This document shows positions 1-5,285 of a stretch of 5,285 nucleotides of DNA, in pieces. Made by a program: the position numbers and the translations under genes. The stretch spans positions 1-5,285 of the forward strand of contig PXEK01000331.1 of the NCBI GenBank assembly GCA_003564735.1, written 5' to 3'. Position 1 is the first letter of the stretch. Every line of letters starts with the position of its first letter. The notes under the pieces are model-generated. The model had not been told where the DNA came from. It was given only the letters and a program-made list of their open reading frames with translations, and did no database searches. Source of the stretch: Cryomorphaceae bacterium (GTDB taxonomy: Bacteria; Bacteroidota; Bacteroidia; Flavobacteriales_G; Salibacteraceae).

Positions 1-494
1 GTTTTTGCATCAAGCTTTGCAAAAAGCAACGGAAGTAAAACCGCCGAAAGAGAAGTCCCCAAGAAAATACCTCCAAAATTACCGATGGTTGTATACCACT
101 CCGTACTTATTACTTCCAAGAGTTCTGACAGACTAAATTGAAAAAGTATGGCGCCGGGTAGCGTATGCAGTGTGTGGAAAAAAGCTATAAAGATGAGGTT
201 GAACAGAATCAACAATCCGTAAACAAAATAGAAACCTACCGAATACAGCTTTTTGGAGCCTAAAAGCAAGAGGTAGAAAAAGGGTAAAACCCCAATAAAA
301 AAAGCTCCTGCAAAAATGAAGTCGTACTCAAGGCTGTAGGTGAATCCGCGAAATGTACTTTTTGACAGTTCAAAATCAGAAGCGTAAAACGTGTATTCGA
401 GAACCCTGATAACGATTACAACAGCAAAAAAAGATAAAAACCCGATGCCGTAGTTTTTTATAAACAGAAATAAAGTATTGAGTAACTTTTTCAA
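1..494 (-). CDS. Multi-pass membrane protein, N-terminal 164 residues (possibly LTA-synthase-like); runs off the window
   Basis: The minus strand is open from 494 to the window edge, with no stop in 164 codons. The product begins (M)KKLLNTLFLFIKNYGIG and is very hydrophobic, with likely membrane segments at about residues 16-36, 57-78, 86-106 and 136-158, separated by short loops such as EYTFYASDFELSKSTFRG and SLSELLEVISTEW. The start must be TTG (492-494): no ATG occurs on this strand between 11 and 500, and the in-frame codons just upstream are TAA TCC GGT, so the acyltransferase stop closes the frame. The gap from that stop is 6 nt, which implies one transcript and probably translational coupling. 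The layout, several membrane helices before a missing C-terminal part, resembles the membrane domain of LTA synthase/phosphoethanolamine-transferase-like sulfatase-fold enzymes. That assignment is a guess; no catalytic motif is in view. The gene itself is well supported, its function is not. Confidence 0.75.
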   Translation of the reverse strand, partial: MKKLLNTLFLFIKNYGIGFLSFFAVVIVIRVLEYTFYASDFELSKSTFRGFTYSLEYDFIFAGAFFIGVLPFFYLLLLGSKKLYSVGFYFVYGLLILFNLIFIAFFHTLHTLPGAILFQFSLSELLEVISTEWYTTIGNFGGIFLGTSLSAVLLPLLFAKLDAK

Positions 495-500
495 ACCGGA

Positions 501-1271
501 TTATTTTCTTGAAGGTTCTTCACCTTTAAGTGCCAATACTTCACGCCTAACCGCCTCGGCAAACTCCGCGGGCTTGAGGTGTTTCATATCCTCGGGATCA
601 ATAGGGTTGCCGATGCGCACTTCAATAATACCGGGGTGAATCTCGAACTTTCCGGGTGGAATACGTTCAGCGGCGCCCACTACCGCCACAGGCATAACGG
701 GAATACCCGTATTTAGTGACAGTAAAAAACTACCTTTCTTAAATTGTTCTACTTTGCCCGACCGGCTGCGGGTTCCCTCCGGAAAGGTCATCACATTTTT
801 ACCCCGCTTAATTTGCTCTCCCGCCTTTATCATACTTTCCTTTGCTCGCTCGCGATTGCCCCTATCAATAAAAATCATACCTACCACCCACATGTACCAG
901 CCCATAAACGGAATTTTAAGCAGTTCTTTTTTCGCGATGAAAAAAAGCGCTTCGGGAATGGCGAGAAATAGTGCCGGTATGTCGTAATTACTTTCGTGGT
1001 TGCTTACAAAAATGAACTTATTTTCACGGTAAAATTTTCGTGAGTGCGGGTTTTTTACCACCACTTTCACCCCCGTAATGGCAAACATACTGCGCGACCA
1101 CAACTTGGAAGCTATGCGCAACGCATTGGCTTGACCCAAGGGCAACAAAATAAAGCCCAATAACGCAAAAAAAGCGGTGAGCACGCCTATTGCGGCAATT
1201 TGGATGTAGTCGATTGTTTTTTGCAATCTGTTCATATAAGCCTGCAAAACTAATCTTTTTCGCCGGTTCAT
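501..1271 (-). CDS. plsC: 1-acyl-sn-glycerol-3-phosphate acyltransferase (PlsC/LPLAT family)
   Basis: The product is predicted to transfer a fatty acyl group to the sn-2 position of lysophosphatidic acid, giving phosphatidic acid for membrane phospholipid synthesis at the inner membrane. All four family blocks are visible in the 256-residue product: the catalytic H-x4-D motif in NHESNYD (His92, Asp97), GMIFIDRGN (131-139), the substrate-binding FPEGTRS (163-169), and IPVMPVAVVG (190-199). One hydrophobic N-terminal segment at about 25-47 would anchor it to the membrane. Two starts are possible: ATG at 1271 and an in-frame ATG at 1235 (Met13), both beginning Met-Asn-Arg. The shorter form (244 residues) is close to the usual PlsC length, and the longer one adds a basic stretch (RRKR). 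Neither has a clear Shine-Dalgarno sequence, which is normal in Bacteroidota. The gene is divergent from polA and is followed after 6 nt by the membrane protein. A related acyl acceptor, such as an ornithine or glycine lipid precursor, cannot be excluded. Confidence 0.93.
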   Translation of the reverse strand: MNRRKRLVLQAYMNRLQKTIDYIQIAAIGVLTAFFALLGFILLPLGQANALRIASKLWSRSMFAITGVKVVVKNPHSRKFYRENKFIFVSNHESNYDIPALFLAIPEALFFIAKKELLKIPFMGWYMWVVGMIFIDRGNRERAKESMIKAGEQIKRGKNVMTFPEGTRSRSGKVEQFKKGSFLLSLNTGIPVMPVAVVGAAERIPPGKFEIHPGIIEVRIGNPIDPEDMKHLKPAEFAEAVRREVLALKGEEPSRK

Positions 1272-1284
1272 ATCATTTGATATG
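1269..1284. repeat. 16-bp inverted repeat over the acyltransferase start codon
   Basis: CATATCA-TT-TGATATG has perfect 7-bp arms around a 2-nt centre. The left arm contains the first candidate start codon of the minus-strand acyltransferase (1269-1271). It could be an operator for a dimeric regulator. In the mRNA it could form a weak 6-bp AT-rich hairpin with a 4-nt loop over that AUG. Palindromes of this size are expected a few times by chance in 5 kb, so only the position is suggestive. Confidence 0.3.
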
Positions 1285-1411
1285 TAGTGTGCTTTTGGTC
1301 AGAACCGAAACAACCCGATGAAAAAACTACGCCGTTGCGAGTTCAGGAAATTCTTGAGCACCACCCCCGCTTATTACCGGAGATAGTGTTATTTTGCACA
1401 AAATATATTTC
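1272..1411. other. Divergent intergenic region between the acyltransferase gene and polA
   Basis: These 140 nt separate the divergent starts, so promoters for both genes should lie here. Only partial matches to the Bacteroidota promoter are visible. On the minus strand TAGTTTTT (1329 down to 1322) matches 7 of 8 positions of TAnnTTTG, about 50 nt before the acyltransferase start, but has no TTG at the expected distance. On the plus strand TTATTTTG (1389-1396) also misses one position and lies only 15 nt before the polA ATG. There is no small gene, riboswitch-like structure or terminator that I can support. Confidence 0.4.
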
Positions 1412-4195
1412 ATGCTTACCCAAGATACCGACAAAAAACTTTTTCTTTTAGATGCGTACGCGCTCATTTACCGTTCCTATTTTGCTTTTAGCAAAAACCC
1501 TCGAATAAACTCGAAGGGAATGAACACTTCAGCCGTAATGGGCTTTACAAACACCCTTAATGACGTATTGAAAAATGAAAAACCCACACATATTGCCGTA
1601 GTTTTTGACCCGCCGGGCGGACCCACAAACCGCACCGATGATTATGTGCAGTACAAAGCAAACAGACAAGAAACGCCCGAGGATATTAAAATTTCAATTC
1701 CGTACATCGTTGAAATTTGTAAGGGCTTTGGCATACCCACGGTTGAAGCTGAAGGTTATGAAGCCGATGACGTTATCGGCACCCTGGCCAAACAAGCTGA
1801 AAAGGAAGGGTACACCGTTTATATGATGACGCCCGATAAAGATTTTGCACAGTTGGTATCTGAAAATATTTTTATGTATCGCCCGGGTAGAATGGGCAAC
1901 GCCGCTCAAGTTTGGGGAGTTCCCGAGGTTCAAGAAAAGTTTAAGGTAACCGACGTACTTCAGGTGATTGACATTTTGGGTCTTTGGGGCGATTCCGTAG
2001 ATAACATTCCCGGTGTTCCCGGTATTGGTGAAAAAACTGCCAAACAGCTTGTAGGCGAGTACGGAAGCATGGAAGAAATTTACGAGAATATCGAGGACTT
2101 CAAAGGCAAGCGAAAAGAGAATTTAATTGAGTACAAGGAACAAGCCGAAATGTGCAAAATGCTGGCTACCATTCTGACCGATGCTCCCGTACAATTCGAC
2201 GCCGAGGAGTATGTTTTGAGTCCGCTCGACCACGATATTCTCAAGCCCGTTTTTGCGGAGTTGGAATTCCGACAAATCAGCAAGCGCATCCTGGGTGAAG
2301 AAATTACGCCCGATGCACAGCCCGACTTATTTTCTTCATTGCAGGAGGAGGGTTCTGACCAAGATAATGGAACCCCCGAACACAAAACCATTGATGATGT
2401 AAAGGTGGATTATAAAATGGTGGAAACAATGGAGGATATCAATGATTTAAAGGGCCGACTCAAACTCACCAAGGCATTTTGTTTTGATACTGAAACCACC
2501 TCGGTAAATGCCCATGAAGCCGATTTGGTGGGGATAGCCTTTTCATATAATGAAGGGGAGGGGTATTATGTGCCCGTTCCCGAAGAGGGTGAAAAACGAA
2601 AGGAGATATTGGAAACATTGGCACCCGTTTTTGCCGAGCGAAAGACTAAAATTGCGCACAACGTAAAGTACGACTTGAATGTGTTGCATCATCACGGCGT
2701 GCAGGTGGAAGGACCGTTTTTTGATACCATGGTGGCGCATTACCTCGTTGATCCCGAGAACAATCGCCGCAGTATGGATGTACTGGCTGAGCAGTATTTG
2801 AACTACACGCCGCAGCCTATTTCTGAACTGATTGGTAAAAAGGGAAAAAACCAAAAAAGTATGCGTGAGGTAGCGGTGGAGGAAGCCTCAAAATACGCCT
2901 GTGAAGATGCTGATGTCACTTATCAATTGTACAAGATTTTTGAAAAGGAGCTGAAAGAAACCAAGACCGAGTCCATTTTTTACGATATTGAAATGCCGCT
3001 CGTGGAGGTACTCTCGGCTATGGAGTGCGAGGGAATTAGACTGGATAAAAGTAAATTGGGTGATTTATCGGAGAGTTTGGCAGAGGAAATTATCCAAATT
3101 GAGAAAAAGGTTTACGAAGCTGCCGGTGAAGAATTTAACATAGGTTCCCCAAAACAAGTGGGCGAGATTTTATTTGATAAGCTAAAAATAAGCGATAAGC
3201 CCAAAAAGACCAAAAGCGGACAGTACGCTACGAATGAAGAGGCGTTGAATGCCGTAAAAGGCAAACACGAAATAGTAGAGCATATACTGGAGTACAGGGA
3301 GTTACTCAAGCTCAAAAATACGTATGTGGATCCGCTTCCCGAGCTCATCAACAGCAAAACGGGACGCATACACACCAACTTCAATCAGGTGAGGGCGGCA
3401 ACGGGCAGGTTGAGTTCTGATAAGCCCAATTTACAAAACATACCGATCAGAACCGAAAGAGGCAGGTTCATCAGAAAGGCATTTGTACCGCGTGATGATG
3501 AGCATCAATTACTGGCTGCCGATTACTCTCAGGTAGAGCTGCGCGTGATTGCCGCTTTGGCGAAGGAGGAGAATATGATTGCCGATTTTAAAGCCGGAAA
3601 AGATATTCACGCCGCTACCGCCGCTCGTGTGTATAAAAAGAGCGAAGATGAAATTACACGCGAACTACGCGGTAATGCCAAGACGGTGAACTTTGGGATT
3701 ATTTACGGTATTTCGGCTTTTGGATTATCGCAACGCATTGATATTTCGCGTGGAGAGGCCAAAGAGATTATTGATAATTACTTTGAGCAATATCCGGCGA
3801 TTAAAAAGTACATGGATTCGCAAATTGAGTTTGCGCGCGAGCACGGTTACGTGGAAACCATTAAAGGTCGCAGGCGCTATTTGCGTGATATCAACTCTCG
3901 AAATGCTACCGTGCGCGGCTTTGCCGAGCGTAACGCGATAAACTCACCCATACAGGGGTCGGCGGCAGATATCATTAAAATTGCGATGATTAACATTCAC
4001 AAAGCCATGAAAAAGGCCGAAATGAAATCAAAAATGCTCTTGCAGGTGCATGATGAATTGATTTTTGATGCCGCAAACGGGGAGGAGGATCAACTCATGG
4101 AAATGGTGAAAAAAGAAATGGCGAACGCCGTTGATGTGGGCGTGCCTTTGGTGGTTGACGCCAATTTTGGCGCCGATTGGCTGGAAGCGCATTAA
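1412..4195 (+). CDS. polA: DNA polymerase I, full length with 5' nuclease, proofreading exonuclease and polymerase domains
   Basis: The enzyme fills gaps and removes RNA primers at Okazaki fragments and in excision repair. I chose ATG 1412 (927 residues). An in-frame TTG at 1394 would add six residues (MHKIYF), but family N-termini begin shortly before the LFLLDAYALIYRSY strand. The 5' nuclease domain (about 8-295) keeps its metal ligands: Asp14, Asp66, EADD 117-120, DKD 142-144, GDSVDN 193-198, plus the YKANR block at 81-85. An acidic linker (about 296-335) follows. The 3'-5' exonuclease (about 336-520) has DTE (Asp359, Glu361), HNVKYD (Asp421) and YACED (Tyr495, Asp499), so proofreading should be active. 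The polymerase domain (about 525-927) has motif A DYSQVELR (Asp704), the O-helix (Arg753, Lys757, Phe761, Tyr765), QGSAAD (848-853) and motif C VHDE (His880, Asp881, Glu882). Length matches the family and nothing is broken. It appears monocistronic: its neighbours are divergent on one side and have their own promoter on the other. Confidence 0.98.
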   Translation: MLTQDTDKKLFLLDAYALIYRSYFAFSKNPRINSKGMNTSAVMGFTNTLNDVLKNEKPTHIAVVFDPPGGPTNRTDDYVQYKANRQETPEDIKISIPYIVEICKGFGIPTVEAEGYEADDVIGTLAKQAEKEGYTVYMMTPDKDFAQLVSENIFMYRPGRMGNAAQVWGVPEVQEKFKVTDVLQVIDILGLWGDSVDNIPGVPGIGEKTAKQLVGEYGSMEEIYENIEDFKGKRKENLIEYKEQAEMCKMLATILTDAPVQFDAEEYVLSPLDHDILKPVFAELEFRQISKRILGEEITPDAQPDLFSSLQEEGSDQDNGTPEHKTIDDVKVDYKMVETMEDINDLKGRLKLTKAFCFDTETTSVNAHEADLVGIAFSYNEGEGYYVPVPEEGEKRKEILETLAPVFAERKTKIAHNVKYDLNVLHHHGVQVEGPFFDTMVAHYLVDPENNRRSMDVLAEQYLNYTPQPISELIGKKGKNQKSMREVAVEEASKYACEDADVTYQLYKIFEKELKETKTESIFYDIEMPLVEVLSAMECEGIRLDKSKLGDLSESLAEEIIQIEKKVYEAAGEEFNIGSPKQVGEILFDKLKISDKPKKTKSGQYATNEEALNAVKGKHEIVEHILEYRELLKLKNTYVDPLPELINSKTGRIHTNFNQVRAATGRLSSDKPNLQNIPIRTERGRFIRKAFVPRDDEHQLLAADYSQVELRVIAALAKEENMIADFKAGKDIHAATAARVYKKSEDEITRELRGNAKTVNFGIIYGISAFGLSQRIDISRGEAKEIIDNYFEQYPAIKKYMDSQIEFAREHGYVETIKGRRRYLRDINSRNATVRGFAERNAINSPIQGSAADIIKIAMINIHKAMKKAEMKSKMLLQVHDELIFDAANGEEDQLMEMVKKEMANAVDVGVPLVVDANFGADWLEAH

Positions 4196-4277
4196 AAATT
4201 GAGTTGGTTTTTTTCGGTTTTGGAGGACTTGTAGTGACCGTTGAGGGGTCTATTCAAAAATGAACCTTGAAAAACAC

Positions 4278-4306
4278 TTTGAAACCATTAAATTTTATTA
4301 CGTTTG
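4278..4306 (+). promoter_or_regulatory. Bacteroidota-type promoter for the secreted repeat protein gene
   Basis: TTTG at 4278-4281 (the -33 element) is followed after 17 nt by TACGTTTG at 4299-4306, a perfect match to the -7 consensus TAnnTTTG used by the primary sigma factor of Bacteroidota. Transcription would start near 4312, giving a leader of about 28 nt to the CTG at 4340 or 38 nt to the ATG at 4350. It lies in the spacer after polA, on the right strand and at a sensible distance. It is the only place where I found both elements together. Confidence 0.7.
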
Positions 4307-4333
4307 TGAATACTACAATATAATCCCTGTACT

Positions 4334-4339
4334 AAGAGG
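4334..4339 (+). promoter_or_regulatory. AAGAGG, possible Shine-Dalgarno sequence for the ATG at 4350
   Basis: This purine run ends 10 nt before ATG 4350, a usable ribosome-binding distance, but directly touches the in-frame CTG at 4340, too close to serve it. It therefore favours initiation at ATG 4350, whose frame closes at 4389-4391 unless it shifts. Bacteroidota rarely rely on Shine-Dalgarno pairing, so the weight is small. Confidence 0.25.
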
Positions 4340-5285
4340 CTGAAAGTTAATGCTCTGTGTCTTTTTTTTCTTGTTATATCTTCTACGGTAAGCGCTCAGT
4401 GGGAAATAAAGCACATATGGGAAAACAGCCTTTCCTTTCATAATGTAATTAAGTTCAAAAACGATTCTGTAGGGTTACAAATGGGGTATTTGCAGGCACC
4501 TTTGGCAGGATATCCCTTTTTGATTTTAAAAACAGAAGATGCGGGTGAAACCTGGAGAGATATATTTTTGGATGTTAACGCACATGCCCGTGATCTTCAA
4601 TTTGTATCCGATTCTCTGGTGTATGCCGTAGGAGGTGATAGTCGGTTTGGTTCTGTAATGGCGGGTAAATTCATCTACTCTTATGATTTAGGGGAAACTT
4701 GGGACTCAACAATTAATACTTCCAACGATGAACTTTTCTCTTTAAGCTTTTATGATCCCGATACCGGCTTAATTGCCGGTGAGGAAGGGATTTTTCGTAC
4801 TGTTGATTCGGGTAAAACTTGGCTGCCGGTATGGAATGTTGGAGACTTAAACTACAACTCGGGTAGAGTATTGAAATTGAGTCTCCACGGACAAACCGGT
4901 TATGCGATAGCCGAAGGGAGAAACCCCAACAACCCCTTCACCGGTTTTGATCGTTTCATTCTTAAAACCTCCGATCAAGGCATAACATGGGATACTATAA
5001 AAAGTTTTCATGAAGAGCTTACCGCACTTTATTTCCTCAATCCCGATACGGGTTTTGTTGGAGTTGCCGGTAATGACAAACTACTGCGTAAAACAACCGA
5101 TGGTGGGTTGACCTGGACTGAGAGCAATTTGGAGCTGCCGTTTTATAGGGTCAACTCCATTCATTTTCCCTCGCACCATACGGGTTATACCGTTGGCGAA
5201 CCCATATCATACCTTCCGGAGCGTGGTTCGTCATTTTTTATTTCAAAAACTACAGACGGAGGTGAGAACTGGGAAACCTATGATA
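4340..5285 (+). CDS. Secreted Asp-box (BNR/Ycf48-like) repeat protein, N-terminal part; noncanonical start, runs off the window
   Basis: The frame is open from 4310 to the window end. It codes for a signal peptide: basic TKRLKVNA, hydrophobic LCLFFLVIS, then VSAQ with likely cleavage after Ala or Gln. Six Asp-box motifs of the form S/T-x-D-x-G-x-T-W follow, with the Trp at about residues 72, 121, 161, 217, 259 and 311 counted from CTG 4340. Between them are F-x-(D/N)PDTG and HTGYTVGE strands, typical of a beta-propeller of the Ycf48/sialidase-like class. No sialidase catalytic residues are recognisable, so the role is probably binding or structural at the cell surface or outside the cell. Such proteins in Bacteroidota often end in a type IX secretion sorting domain, but the C-terminus is outside the window. 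There is no in-frame ATG, GTG or TTG before the ATG at 4481, which would discard the signal peptide. I placed the start at CTG 4340; ATG 4350 with a frame change is the alternative. Function unknown. Confidence 0.8.
   Translation, partial: MKVNALCLFFLVISSTVSAQWEIKHIWENSLSFHNVIKFKNDSVGLQMGYLQAPLAGYPFLILKTEDAGETWRDIFLDVNAHARDLQFVSDSLVYAVGGDSRFGSVMAGKFIYSYDLGETWDSTINTSNDELFSLSFYDPDTGLIAGEEGIFRTVDSGKTWLPVWNVGDLNYNSGRVLKLSLHGQTGYAIAEGRNPNNPFTGFDRFILKTSDQGITWDTIKSFHEELTALYFLNPDTGFVGVAGNDKLLRKTTDGGLTWTESNLELPFYRVNSIHFPSHHTGYTVGEPISYLPERGSSFFISKTTDGGENWETYD
4362..4369 (+). repeat. T8 homopolymer inside the signal-peptide coding region
   Basis: Eight T in a row lie between ATG 4350 and the mature repeat protein. 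One additional T would join ATG 4350 to the main frame, giving MLCVFFFLVISSTVSAQ. The tract is thus a candidate for a sequencing error, a phase-variable site or transcriptional slippage. The presence of the tract is certain; its role is inferred. Confidence 0.45.

Noticed and set aside
744..987. Plus-strand open frames opposite the acyltransferase, and several opposite or within polA.
   Set aside because: They overlap strongly conserved genes in other frames, and their products show no family motif or plausible composition.
1245..1252. Perfect -7 match TAGTTTTG on the minus strand, just before the alternative acyltransferase start Met13.
   Set aside because: No TTG at the -33 distance, and the transcript would begin only about 3 nt before the ATG at 1235; a lone 6-base match is expected by chance in this much sequence.
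1389..1411. Promoter-like TTATTTTG and TATATTTC just upstream of the polA ATG.
   Set aside because: Each misses one consensus position, the only nearby TTG is at the wrong distance, and transcription would start at or after the start codon.
1394..1411. TTG at 1394 as the start of polA.
   Set aside because: It adds MHKIYF, which does not match the usual short lead before the first nuclease strand; the ATG at 1412 is in the expected place.
4160..4181. Inverted repeat GCCAAT...ATTGGC around a GGCGCC palindrome near the end of polA, as a possible terminator.
   Set aside because: It lies inside the coding region, has a 10-nt loop and is not followed by a T tract; the T7 run at 4208-4214 is 27 nt further on with no stem next to it.
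4260..4343. Small open frame of 27 codons starting at ATG 4260 between polA and the repeat protein.
   Set aside because: It runs straight through the predicted promoter and would start upstream of its transcript start; no ribosome-binding or composition support.

Overview
The window looks like an ordinary chromosomal segment of a Bacteroidota bacterium, probably flavobacteria-like. Three things point that way: the PolA sequence (the NPRINSKGMNTS and LWGDSVDNIPG stretches are typical of that phylum), a two-part promoter matching the Bacteroidota -33 TTG / -7 TAnnTTTG consensus at 4278-4306, and a secreted Asp-box (BNR/Ycf48-like) repeat protein of a kind common there. I see no rRNA, tRNA, CRISPR array, insertion sequence or prophage signal, and no sign of a new multi-gene system.

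Left part, minus strand (1-1271): a two-gene unit. A PlsC-type 1-acylglycerol-3-phosphate acyltransferase (501-1271) is followed after only 6 nt by a multi-pass membrane protein (494 down to the window edge, C-terminus missing). The second gene has no ATG and appears to start with TTG, which fits translational coupling. Both products act at the membrane; the second may be the membrane N-terminus of an LTA-synthase-like enzyme, but its catalytic domain lies outside the window.

Middle (1272-1411): a 140-nt divergent intergenic region. It holds a 16-bp inverted repeat that covers the first candidate start codon of the acyltransferase. No convincing promoter was found for either flanking gene.

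Centre, plus strand (1412-4195): a full-length polA coding for a three-domain DNA polymerase I (5' nuclease, 3'-5' proofreading exonuclease, polymerase). All the catalytic residues checked are present. The interdomain linker carries a possible beta-clamp-binding motif.

Right part, plus strand (4196-5285): a 144-nt spacer with a good Bacteroidota promoter, then a secreted repeat protein that runs off the window. Its signal peptide is clear, but its frame has no ATG, GTG or TTG start: either CTG is used, or the ATG at 4350 reaches the frame through a one-base change or slippage at a T8 run. This is the most unusual point in the window.
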